NCBI RefSeq assembly: GCF_963259705.1
Contig: NC_081851.1
Coordinates: forward strand, 11,134,145 to 11,198,144
DNA: 64,000 nt
Source: Myotis daubentonii
Taxonomy: Eukaryota; Chordata; Mammalia; Chiroptera; Vespertilionidae
Reading direction: 5' to 3'
Position 1 is the stretch's first letter. Each line of letters starts with the position of its first letter. This document shows positions 1 to 9,950 of the stretch, piece after piece. The position numbers were made by a program, and so were the translations under genes. The notes below the pieces were generated by a model. The model saw only the letters and a program-made list of their open reading frames with translations. It was not told the DNA's origin and did no database searches.

Positions 1-466
1 GGAACTCCCCAGGCACCTGGCTCGTGTGGCCAGGATGAATTGTGTTTCTGAGCCCCGTGGATCTGAAACAATTAGAGACAGTTCTTGGCAAACTATGATC
101 CCTCCACGGCACAGCACAGACAGCAGACTGAAACACCCAAGTCTTCCTCTGAAAAAGGCCTATTTACTGGCCCTCAGCTTCAGCCTGAGTGGCAGGCTTT
201 TGGTGGATGACTCACCCCGGGGCTAAGGAAGGGTTCCTCACAGAACATGGGCCAAGGGAAGCCATCTTTGCGTCTCCCCTGGACTAGCTACAGCTTGCCA
301 GGACCTGCCAAAAAAGAGCTCAAACACTTGTCTGAGCCCTGAATTTTTGCATCTATTGCCAAGGAGAAAACCCATAACTCCCGTGGGTCCGGAAGTCGGC
401 AGGGTTTGCCACTGCCGTCCCACAGGACTGTGTATGTTTGCATACTGTAAAAGCTGCTACCTGAGG
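1..466. other. Unassigned sequence, possibly LINE-1 5' untranslated region
   Basis: No splice-flanked coding sequence is visible. Base composition and position before a LINE-1 ORF1-like stretch suggest an old LINE-1 5' region, but I cannot align it to a family. The short open frames at 26-226 and 238-423 have no recognisable product. Confidence 0.3.
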
Positions 467-474
467 GTCTAGAC

Positions 475-676
475 CAGGGGTGGGCAAACTTTTTGACTCG
501 AGGGCCACAATGGGTTCTTAAACTGGACCGGAGGGCCGGAACAAAAGCATGGATGGAGTGTTTGTGTGAACTAATATAAATTCAAAGTAAACATCATTAC
601 ATAAAAGGGTACGGTCTTTTTTTTTTTTTTTTAGTTTTATTCATTTCAAACGTGGGCCGTAGTTTGCCCACGGCTG
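475..676. mobile_element. Non-autonomous hAT MITE (family A)
   Basis: A 202-bp element with inverted ends (CAGGGGTGGGCAAACT at the left, reverse complement CAGCCGTGGGCAAACTA at the right). It is flanked by a perfect 8-bp target duplication, gtctagac, at 467-474 and 677-684. The T-run near 615-635 is internal. It is close to the element at 14108-14321. Eight-base duplications and CAG ends are hallmarks of hAT transposition. There is no transposase. Confidence 0.92.
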
Positions 677-684
677 GTCTAGAC

Positions 685-2040
685 TCCAATCTGCCTGAAA
701 GCAGGAGCTGACTGAGATCCCACTCTCTGCAACACCACAGGTCTCGGCATCCCTTCAACGAGCCCCGACCAAGAATAAACCAGAATGCTTAGACAATCAC
801 CAGGTTCAAGAGGCAACCGAGTGTCAGGGAAAGGCTAAGCAATAAGGTTCATCTCCTGCCTATGGCCACCCTTCAGGACTGGCAGACAGACAGCTGTTTC
901 ACCTAACACACAGAAACAAGCAGAGAGTTAAGCAAACGAGGAAACAAAGGAATGTGTTCCAAATAAAACACCAGGAAAGAAAACATAATAAGACAAAGGT
1001 AAATAATTTACCTGATTAGATTTTTAAGTGATGATCATAAAGATGCTAACCAAACTCAGGAGAAAAATTTATGAACACAGCACAAACATCCACAAAGAGA
1101 ATATATAAGTACCAAACAGATGTCATAGAGCTGAAGAATAAAATACTAAACTGAAAAATACAGTAGGGGGTACAATAGCAGATTAGAAGAAGCAGGAAAA
1201 AGAGAATCAGTGATCTAGAAAGACAGAGCAGTAGACCTCATCACAAAAGAGCAGCAAAAAGAAAAGAAAAATTAAAAATGGAAGATGACTTAAGGGACCT
1301 ATAAGAAAATAACAAGTGAAATAACATTCATATTATAAGGGTCCCTGTAGGAGAAAAGAGAAAGGGTCAGAAAAGTTATTTGAAGAAATAATGGCTGAAA
1401 ACTTCCCCAAACTTGAGAAGCAAACAGACAACCAGATCCAGAAAGTCAGGGAATTTGAAACAAAATGAACCCAAACAGACCAAAAGGACATATAAAATGT
1501 CTTAAGTTGATGACGTTAGGAAAATCTTAAAAGCGGGAAGAGAAAAAAAAATGTATTAAGTGTAAGGGAGTTCCTATAAGACTATTAGCAGATTTCTCAG
1601 CAAAAACTTTGTAGGCCAGAAGAGAATGACATGATAAATTCAAAGCCCTGAGAGGAAAAATACCCTTCTAATCAAGAAAACACTACCTGGCAATGTTACC
1701 ATTCAGAGCTGGAGAGATAGGGTTCCAAAGGAACAAAAGCTAAAGGTCATCAAAACTAACTGGTCTTACAAGTAATGCAAATTTTAAGCTGAAAAGAAAG
1801 GGCACTAATCACTAACATGAACACAGAGTAAAAATCTCTGATAAAAGTATATTATGAAGATAGTATATTATAAAGCTAATATGAGGTCAACTGAGAAGAT
1901 TCATAAAAATAACTAGCACTGTAACAGTTAAGTAATACACAAAATAAAGATGTAAAATGTAACATCAAAAACAAAATGTGAGAGAGGTAAAAGTGTAGAG
2001 ATTTAGAATGAATTCAAACTTAATTTCCTAGCCAACTTGA
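685..2040 (+). mobile_element. Old LINE-1 or half-L1 fragment with ORF1 relic
   Basis: Purine-rich plus-strand sequence whose middle (about 1360-1740) carries the order of ORF1 motifs: the EEIMAENFP-like stretch, then the segment matching the RNA-binding C-terminal domain. It has many stops and indels. No ORF2 follows; the sequence passes to an A-rich tail at about 1930-2030, so it may be an old half-L1. It is unlikely to be active. Confidence 0.6.
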
Positions 2041-2051
2041 AAGACTGTTAA

Positions 2052-2052
<1 letters not shown>

Positions 2053-2082
<30 letters not shown>
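2053..2082. repeat. (AC)n microsatellite
   Basis: About fifteen uninterrupted AC dinucleotides. It follows the A-rich end of the preceding LINE-1 fragment. Confidence 0.97.
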
Positions 2083-2086
<4 letters not shown>

Positions 2087-4242
2087 TTATACGTAAGGCA
2101 GGCAGAGGCAGGTGGAGGTGGATCTCAGAATGCCTTAGGTCTTTTGCTGATCTACTCCCAGGCCAGATGCTGATAAAAGCTAGCCTTGTTGTGAAACTAA
2201 TCCTTTCATGCACATTTAGGTTAAGCAAAAGCAGCCACAAACTAAATCGTTTGTAGCTCCAAAAACATTGCCCACAACCAGTCATAGGCAGCACCTGACA
2301 TTGGCCTTCACCACAGTCCCTCCCAAGAGGCTCCAGAACCAAAACACCCAGTGGCCAGCTTCAGACATCAGCCCAGGATCCAATTATCTTCACAAGTGAC
2401 ACACCCAAGGGGAGATCTCTGCAGATACCAGACCCTTCTAAGGTGAATTCTGCTGCATGTAACCAGTACCTGCACAGCAGGTCATACAGTGTGGTTGAGG
2501 TTGATCTTCACAGTCAGCCAGACACAGGGCTGACACCACACATGAATAAACCAATAACAATCAAGACTCTTTTGCAACAGGAGAGCCCACATAACCCACA
2601 CAAGGGACATTCCTGTAGCACTCAGATCAGGTGATCAAGGAAACTGCACCACTAGTACCACAGGACACCCACTAAGGCCACCCTCCAAAGACTAAAATAT
2701 AGAAACAAATACAAAGATGCAGCCCAAATGGGGAGACAAAGAAGATGCCACAAATGAAAGAACAGGAGAAATCCCCAGGAAAAGACTAAATGAAATTTAG
2801 GTAAGCAATTTATCAGGATAGAGTATAAAAAAATGGTTATAAGGATGTTCTAGGAACTTAGTGAGACCTTCAAGGAACTTAGTAGGAATGACAACAACAT
2901 GCAAAGAGGACATAGAAACCATAAAAAAGAACCAGTCAGAAATGAAGAATACAATATATGAAATGAAGAATACACTGGAAGGAATAAACATAAAGTTGAA
3001 TGAAGTGGACAAATGAATCAGTGATTTGAAAAACAAGGTAGAAAAGCTACCCAATCAGAGCAACAACAACAAATTTTTTTTAATGAAAATAGTTTAAAGA
3101 ACCTTAGGGACAAAATGAAGTGTATCAACATTCACATCATGGTGGTAGAGAAAGGAGAAGAGAGAGCAAAGAATTGAGAACCTATTAGAAGAAATAATGA
3201 CAAACTTCTCTAGCTTGGTGAAGGAAAAAGACACACAAGACCAGGAAGCACACACAATCCCAAACAAGATGAACCCAAGGAGGCCCACACCAAATACATC
3301 GTAATTAAAATAGCAAGGTTAAAGACAAAGAAATAATCTGAAAAGTAGCAACACAATGAAAATTAGATACCTAAAAAGGAGCTCCCATAATACTTTTAGC
3401 TCATTTCTGAATAGAAACATTTCGGGCCAGAAGGGAGTGGGATGAAATATTCAGTGCTGAAAAGGAAGGACTTTCAACACAGACTACTTTACCCAATAAA
3501 ACTGTAATTTAAAATTGAAGAAGACATAAAGATCTTCCCAGACAAATGAAATCTAAATGAGTTTGTTAAGATCAACCTAGCATTATAAGAACGGTTAAAG
3601 GGCCAATAAAGACAATGAGAAAAAAGAAAAAAGCAAAAAAAACCAAACAAAAAAGCTAAAAAACATAGTTAAACAAATAAAATGGCAATAAATACATACC
3701 TATTAATAATCACTTTAAATAGTGTAAATTCTTCAATCAAAAGGTATAGGATAGCTGAAAGGATAAGAAAAAAACCCATATATATGCTGTCTAAAAGAGA
3801 CCCACTTGAGAATGAAAGAAATGCACAGACTAAAAGCACAGGGGTGGAAAAAGATATTTCATGCAAATGGAAAGGGGAAAAATTTCTGGGATAGTGATAA
3901 TTATGTGACAAAATAGACTTTATTTTTTAATTATGGTTTTATTGATTTCAGAGAAATAGCAACACCAATAAGAAAGAAAAATCAATTGGCTGCCTCCTGC
4001 ATGCCCCCTATTGGTGATTGAACCTGCAATCCAGGATTGTGCCCTGACCATGAATCAAACCGGCAACCTCCAGGTACATGGGACAATGCTCAACCAACTG
4101 ACAAAATAGACTTTAAACAAAGGCTATAGTAAGAGACAAAGGAGGACATTACATAATGATAAAAGAAGCATCCAACAAGAGAATATAATCCATATAAACA
4201 TTTATATACTCAACATAGGAACATCAAAATATGTAAAGCCAA
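2083..4242 (+). mobile_element. LINE-1, 5' region, ORF1 relic and start of ORF2
   Basis: 5' untranslated-like sequence to about 2900, an ORF1 relic to about 3660, then the start of ORF2 at about 3681 (MAINTYLLIITLNS, the conserved endonuclease start). ORF2 runs into the endonuclease domain and is interrupted by a reverse SINE (3923-4098) and then by the half-L1 at 4243-6137, after which it resumes. Stops and frameshifts show it is dead. Confidence 0.8.
3923..4098 (-). mobile_element. VES SINE, minus strand
   Basis: T-rich start (reverse poly-A) and reverse-complement tRNA-derived head ending at the A-box side. The target duplication tgacaaaatagacttta is at 3906-3922 and 4099-4115. It is inserted in LINE-1 ORF2. 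Confidence 0.88.
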
Positions 4243-6137
4243 AAAATAAAAAAACAGAGAGAACCAAGGTGGCGGCATAGGTTAACGCCGGAGATTGCTG
4301 CCTCGAACAACCAATTCAAGGGTACACCTAAAAGACGGAACGGACATCATCCAGAACCACAGGAAGGCTGGCTGAGTGGAAATTCTACAACTAGGAGGAA
4401 AGAGAATATCATACCCAGACTCAGAGGCGCAGTGCTGAAGTGAAATACTGAGGTGAGGAGTGCGCGTGAGCGGGCTGACGGCGGAGGGTGCGGTTGTTGT
4501 TTTCAATCGGGAGGGAGGTTCAGACTCTGAGCTCCAGATCCGGGCGAGTCTCTAGGGACCCAGACTCAAACGGGAGAAGCGGGACTGTCTGGCTTTGGTC
4601 GGAACTTGAAGGCAGCTTTCTCTCCGAGGTTTGCAGCGGTTGCTGGACTCTGTGAGGCAGAGCCCCTAGGGACGGAACTGAGAGCAGCCATAACTGCTCG
4701 CTCTGCCCGCCCTGCTTGATCCCGTGCGACCCGCCCCGCCCAAGCCCTGCACAGAGCCATTTGCCAGATAGCCTCAGGCAAACGCTAGATTAGCACCTCC
4801 CCAGAGGACAGAAGTTTTCCCACTGCAGACACAGCTGACTCTCACAGCCAGTTGGCCTGGAGGTCAAATCCCCCCAGTATTAACTACAACAATCAAGGCT
4901 TAACTACAACAAGACTGTGCACAAAGACCACTAGGGGGTGCACCAAGAAAGCATAAAAAAAAATGCGGAGACAAAGAAACAGGACAAAATTGTCAATGGA
5001 AGATATAGAGTTCAGAACCACACTTTTAAGGTCTCTCAAGAACTGTCTAGACGCTGCCGATAAACTTAATGAGATCTACAAGAAATCTAATGAGACCCTC
5101 GATGTTATGATAAAGAACCAACTAGAAATTAAGCATACATGGACTGAAATAATGAATACTATACAGACTCCCAACAGCAGACCAGAGGAGCACAAGAATC
5201 AAGTCAAAGATTTGAAATGCGAAAAAGCAAAAAACACCCAACTGGAAAAGCAAAATAAAAAAAGAATCCGAAAATACGAAGATAGTGTAAGGAGCCTCTG
5301 GGACAGCTTCAAGAGTACCAACATCAGAATTATAGGGGTGCCAGAAGATGAGAGAGAGCAAGATATTGAAAACCTATTTTAAGAAATAATGACAGAAAAC
5401 TTCCCCTACCTGGTGAAAGAAATGGACTTACAGGTCCAAGAAGTGCAGAGAACCCCAAACAAAAGGAATCCAAAGAGGACCACACCAAGACACATCATAA
5501 TTAAAATGCCAAGAGCAAAAGACAAAGAGAAAATCCTAAAAGCAGCAAGAGAAAGAAACTCAGTTACCTACAAGGGAATACCCATACGACTGTCAGCTGA
5601 TTTCTCAACAGAAACTTTGCAGGCCAGAAGGGAATGGCAAGAAATATTCAAAGTGATGAATACCAAGAACCTACAACCACGATTACTTTATCCAGCAAAG
5701 CTATCATTCAGAACTGAAGGTCAGATAAAGAGCTTCACAGATAAGGAAAAGCTAAAGGAGTTCATCACCACCAAACCAGTATTATAGGAAATGCTGAAAG
5801 GTATCCTTTAAGAAGAGGAAGAAGAAGAAAAAGGTAAAGATACAAATTATGAACAACAAACATGCATCTATCAACAAGTGAATCTAAGAATCAAGTGAAC
5901 AGATAATCTGGTGATCATAATAGAATCAGGGACATAGAAAGGGAATGGACTGACTATTCTTGGGGGGGAAAGGGGTGTGGGAGATGCAGGAAGAGACTGG
6001 ACAAAAATCGTGCACCTATGGATGAGGACAGTGGGTGGGGAGTGAGGGCGGATGGTGGGGCGGGAACTGGAAGGAGGGGAGTTATGGGGGGGAAAAAGAG
6101 GAGCAAATGTAATAATCTGAACAATAAAGATTTAATT
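4243..6137 (+). mobile_element. Half-L1 (HAL1-type) ORF1-only element
   Basis: It starts with a 5' end containing CCAAGGTGGCGGCATAG, has a roughly 700-bp GC-rich 5' region, one ORF1 (4963-5787), and then a short 3' region that ends in AACAATAAAGATTTAATTAAAA. ORF2 is absent. The flanks carry a target-site duplication of the form aaaatat(gt)aaagccaa (4226-4242 and 6138-6152), and the interrupted host LINE-1 ORF2 continues on the far side. So this is a complete insertion with both ends, not a LINE-1 that lost ORF2 after insertion. Half-L1 elements that depend on LINE-1 ORF2 protein are known in mammals, including bats. Confidence 0.83.
4963..5787 (+). pseudogene. ORF1 of half-L1 element, one in-frame stop
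   Basis: About 274 codons in one frame from ATG 4963, broken only by a TAA at 5380-5382, where related copies read GAA (EEIMTENF context). The N-terminal half is lysine and glutamate rich with heptad-like spacing, as in the LINE-1 ORF1 coiled coil. The middle, near IRIIGVPEDEREQ, is the RNA-recognition domain, and the C-terminal part near FSTETLQARREWQEIF is the C-terminal domain. ORF1 protein trimerises and binds RNA in the LINE-1 particle. One substitution in about 820 bases of otherwise open frame means the copy is young. It is somewhat shorter than the 338 residues of human ORF1p. Confidence 0.8.
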
Positions 6138-7457
6138 AAAATATAAAGCCAACCTTGATGGACATAAAAGAAGATATTGACAACATTACAGTTATAGTAG
6201 GGGATTTTATCACCCCCACTGACATCAATGGAGAGATCGTCCAGACAGAAAATCAACAAGGAGATGGCAGCTTTAAATGACACAACAGATCAGATGGATT
6301 TATTGATATCTTCAGAGCATTACACCCCAAAGCAGAATAACATACATTCTTTTCTAAGAACACATGTCCTTTCTAGCACAGACCACATGTTAGGACACAA
6401 AACAAGTGTCAGTAAATTTAAGAATATTGAAATCATATCAGCCATCTTTTCTGACCATAAGAGTATGAAACTAGAAATCAATCACAATGAAAAACTGAAA
6501 ACTCACAAAGTCATGGAGGCTAACTAACATGTTACTAAACCAAGAATGGGTGAACAACGAGATAAAAAAGAAATCTAAAGATACGTTGAAACAAATGAAA
6601 ATAAAAAGACAACCCAAAATCAATCGGACAACGTGAAAGCAATCCTGAGAGGGAAATTCATAGCATTGCAGGCCTACCTCAAGAAATAAGAAAAATCTCA
6701 AATGAACAATCTAACTTTACACTTCAAGGAACTAGGAAAACAACAAAGCACAAAATGAGTAGAAGAAGATATAAAAAAGTAAGAGCAGAAATAAAAAAGA
6801 GTCTAAAATAGCAATATAAAATATCAATGAAATCAAGAGCTGCAAAAAAGGAGGAACTCTTACCCTTTAAGACAGCATGGACAGACCTGGAGATTATTAT
6901 ACTAAGCAAAATAAGCCAGTCAGAGAAAGACAACTACCATATGATTTCACTCATATGTGGAATCTAATGAACAAAATAAACTAACACACCAAATAGAAAC
7001 AGATTCATAGAGAATAGACTGTAAGCTGTCAGACATGAGGAGGGTTGAGGAGCTAGGTGAAATATGTACAGAGATTAATCAGGCAAAAAAACAACATAAA
7101 AACTTATAGTCCTGGCCGGTGTGGCTCAGATGGTTGAGCATCTTCCTATACACAACAAGATCAACAGTTAGATTCCCAGTCAGGGCACATGCCCAAGTTG
7201 CGGGTTTGTTCCCAGTCAAGTGCATATGAAAGGCAACTGATAAATGTTTCTCTCTTTCTCCCATCTTCTACCTCTAAAAAAAATAATAATAAAATTTTTT
7301 TTTCAAAAACAAAACTCATACTCACAGACAACAGTATTGTGATTACCAGAGATAAAGGATTGCTATGGGAGGAGATAGGAGAGGGTATAGAGGAGGATAA
7401 ATGGTGTTGGAAGATTTGACCTGGGCAGTGATCATACAATATACTATACAGATAACA
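6138..7457 (+). mobile_element. LINE-1 ORF2 remnant and 3' region, internally deleted
   Basis: It resumes the endonuclease domain interrupted at 4242 (GDFITPTDINGEIVQTEN-like, then the GHKTSVSKFKNIEII segment). At about 6870 it jumps to a LINE-1 3' end region (TATGATTTCACTCATATGTGGAATCTAATG). Most of the reverse transcriptase is therefore missing. A SINE (7112-7312) and a Helitron (7458-8386) are inserted in the 3' region, which resumes at 8387-8475. Confidence 0.78.
7112..7312 (+). mobile_element. VES SINE, plus strand
   Basis: tRNA-like head (CTGGCCGGTGTGGCTCAGATGG), B-box-like region, CT-rich stretch and A/T tail. Flanked by an approximate duplication (aaaacttatag / aaaactcatac). Confidence 0.85.
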
Positions 7458-8126
7458 TCCTATCTAATAATAGACAAAGATGGTAAATGACCGTACCTTC
7501 GCTACACCTCCCATTGGCTAATCACCGCGATATGCAAATTAGCCGCCAACAAAGATGGCGGCTAATTTGCATACTGCAAACAGGGCGGGACAATGCGAGC
7601 CACCATCCAGGCCCTGTGTTCAGCCCTGGGCAGCGGGGCTTAGGCGGTGCAATCACGCCGCCTAAGCCCCACCCCCAGCTGGGACTCCTGTATGCCGTCT
7701 AAGCCCCGCCCCCAGCTGGGACTCCTGTGTGCTGCCTAAGCCCTGTGCTACCTAAGCTCTGCCTCTAGCCGGGACCCCTGTGTGCCACCTAAGCCTTGCC
7801 GCCAGCCGGGACCCCATGGCCATCCAAGAGCAGGAAAATGCCGTCCATAGGCAGCACCCAGCAGGGCCTGCCCCCGGGTCGCCGTGGCGATCCAGCCAAT
7901 GGTTAGCAGGAAAGTGCAGCCTGCAGGCAGCACCCAGGTGGGCCTGATTCTGGGTCGTCATGGCGATCCCAGAGCAGGAAAGTGCAGCCTGCAGGCAGCA
8001 CCTCACCCTGGGCACAGCTCACGGGAGAGTACAATACGCAGTGGAGGACAGGAGCCTGAGATATCAACACAGAGGGGCGCCTGCTCCAAGACTCCACAGT
8101 GTGGCTGGAGGCAGCCCCCAGCGGAG

Positions 8127-8162
<36 letters not shown>

Positions 8163-8206
8163 CGCCTGCTCTGAGCCTCCAATGTGGCTGGGGGCAGGCC
8201 CCCACC

Positions 8207-8246
<40 letters not shown>

Positions 8247-8386
8247 GACGCCTGCTCCGAGCCTCTGCTGCCAGACTATGGCCGTCAGTAGGACATCCAC
8301 TGAGGGCTCCTGGACTGTGAGAGGGGCAGGCTGGGCTAAGGGAACCCCACCCCCCAGTACATGAATTTCGTGCACCGGGCCTCTAG
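7458..8386 (+). mobile_element. Non-autonomous Helitron (HeliBat type), plus strand
   Basis: The 5' end is TCCTATCTAATAATAG after an A. The 3' end is TTTCGTGCACCGGGCCTCTAG followed by T, with a hairpin-forming GTGCAC core. This is the A-T insertion site and CTAG end expected for Helitrons. The interior has imperfect tandem repeats: a unit of about 43 bp with GCCTAAGCCCCGCCCCCAGC (7625-7830), a unit of about 60 bp (7900-8010), and two (CA)n runs. It has no RepHel protein. It lies in the 3' region of a LINE-1. Confidence 0.93.
8131..8244. repeat. Two (CA)n runs inside a Helitron
   Basis: CA runs at about 8131-8161 and 8210-8244, separated by a GC-rich spacer that itself repeats flanking sequence. 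Open frames across them are repeat-coded. Confidence 0.95.
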
Positions 8387-8475
8387 TATTATATAATTAT
8401 ACACTTGAAATCTATATATTTTCATTATCTAATGTTACCACAGTAAATTCCAAAATCTTTTTAATAATAATTTTT
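8387..8475 (+). mobile_element. LINE-1 3' end, continued after Helitron
   Basis: AT-rich sequence with TATACACTTGAAATCTATAT and a degenerate A-rich end. It continues the LINE-1 3' region cut at 7457. Confidence 0.7.
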
Positions 8476-8488
8476 CTGACAGAACTTG

Positions 8489-8752
8489 GGGAAGAAACCA
8501 AGATGGCGACATAGGTAAACACCGGAGATTGCTGCCTCGCACAACCACTTCAAAAATACAACTAAAAGACGGAACGGACATCACCCAGAACCACAGGAAG
8601 GCTGGCTAAGGGGAAATTCTACAACTAGAAGGAAAGAGAAAAGCATACCGAGACTCAGAGGAGGCGCAGTGCGGAAAACACAAAGGTGCGGAGGTGCGTG
8701 CGGAGCGGGCTGGCGGCTGAGGGCGTGGTTGTCTGTTTCAATCCAGAGGGAG
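8489..8752 (+). mobile_element. Half-L1 5' end only, joined to an ERV leader
   Basis: Closely matches 4255-4515 of the other half-L1 (shared AGACGGAACGGACATCA and AACCACAGGAAGGCTGGCT). It stops abruptly at about 8752, where endogenous retrovirus leader sequence begins. ORF1 and the 3' end are missing. Confidence 0.75.
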
Positions 8753-8800
8753 TCTCATGCCAGGAGTCCTATCCATCCCGAGAGTGGGGCTTACCTGGGG

Positions 8801-8818
8801 GTCCCTGTTTGGGCGCCA
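8801..8818 (-). promoter_or_regulatory. Retroviral primer binding site, tRNA-Lys
   Basis: Minus-strand TGGCGCCCAAACAGGGAC, one base different from the tRNA-Lys3 complement. It sits two bases from the LTR end, as a primer binding site should. Confidence 0.85.
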
Positions 8819-8820
8819 GA

Positions 8821-9697
8821 TGCTGGGGTCCAACCCCAGCAGGTCCAGGGTTCCCTAAAGGTGTGGACAGAGTCGGCGAAGAAGGAATGACATGGAGACA
8901 GCGTTCAGTTGATCAGCAGCCTAGCCAGGATCTCTAGCCAAGTTCTGGTCAGGATCTCCAGCAAAGTTCTGCTTCGGATCTCCAGCCAGGTTCTGTGTCC
9001 ATGTTCTCTTGCCAGGTTCTCCAGGTTCTCCAGCCAGGTTCTATAGCCATGTTCCCTCGCTAGGTTCTGTCCAGGTTCTCCAGCCAGGTTCTGTAGCCAT
9101 GTTCCCTCGCTAGGTTCTGTCCAGGTTCTCCAGCCAGGTTCGGTCACCAGGTTCTCTTGCCATGTTCTATCCAGGTTCTGTAGCCAGGTTCTGTCTCTAG
9201 GTTCTTCAGCCAGGTTCTCTTGCTAGGTTCTGTCTCCAGTTTCTATCCAGGATCTTTTGCCATGTTCTGTCTCTAGGTTCTGTGTAGGTTCTGTGTCTAG
9301 GTTCTGTGTCTAAGTTCTGTATCCTGTTGTCTTGTTACATCTGTATTTATACCAGTTGATTCCAATCCTATCAATCTCTATTCCAAAGGTTAGGGCGTTT
9401 CTTATCTCCATTCCAGGGAGTAAAGATTATGTAGCTTAAGCATGATTGTTCGTAGTTAAAGTGATTAATTACCCGCCTGGCACTTAGTTAAGGGGTTTTA
9501 TTCCCTCCCTAACTTCAGGGGAAAATCCCTACCTAGGGAAACAACCTTTCTCAGAGAGGTGACCTTGGTTAAAACACATAGTGCCAAGAAGGTGAGCAAA
9601 CATATTAAGAACAGTATGCCATATATGCCAGGTCCCTTGAAACAGCAAGGATGGACCGGCTCCCGGCAAATGATAATAATAATAATTTTACTAACAG
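8821..9697 (-). mobile_element. Class II (betaretrovirus-like) LTR with internal minisatellite
   Basis: Read on the minus strand the LTR begins TGTTAGTAAAATT (9697) and ends CCCCAGCA (8821), next to a tRNA-Lys primer site. A TATAAATA box lies at about 9344-9352. Downstream of it, in R/U5, is an array of short repeats (8930-9340). Only about 48 bp of leader remain (8753-8800), so the internal viral genes are lost. It is transcribed in the same direction as UXS1. The class is inferred from the Lys primer site, not from proteins. Confidence 0.8.
8930..9340. repeat. Minisatellite in the LTR
   Basis: Many copies of a short unit around GCCAGGTTCT, organised in part as two nearly identical 50-bp units at about 9019-9068 and 9069-9118. 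It lies between the LTR TATA box and the primer site. Confidence 0.9.
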
Positions 9698-9700
9698 TCC

Positions 9701-9933
9701 AGGAACAGACCTGGCTGTTGTTGCTAAGTGGTTAGAGTGCCGGGCCATGCACTGAAGAGTCACAGGTTCAATTCCTGGTCAAGAGCATGTAACTGGGTTG
9801 GAGGTTTGATCCCTGGCCTCAGTTGGTGCACATATGGCAGGCAACCAATCAATGTATCTCTCTCACATTGACAATTCTCCCCCTGTACCCCCACCTTTCA
9901 CTCTCTCTAAAAATCAACAAAAAAATATCCAAT
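9701..9933 (+). mobile_element. VES SINE, plus strand
   Basis: tRNA-like head with CACAGGTTCAATTCCTGGTC (B box), CTCTCTAAAAATCAACAAAAAAATATCC tail. It separates the LTR from the next provirus. Confidence 0.85.
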
Positions 9934-9950
9934 CTCCCTCTTGCCCTAAA

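Noticed and set aside
7884..8364. Several overlapping open frames with THTHTH or VCVCVC runs
   Set aside because: They translate the (CA)n runs of a Helitron.
9720..9800. A tRNA-like sequence with A and B boxes, as at all VES SINEs
   Set aside because: These are SINE heads. None forms a complete cloverleaf with an acceptor stem, so no tRNA gene is called.
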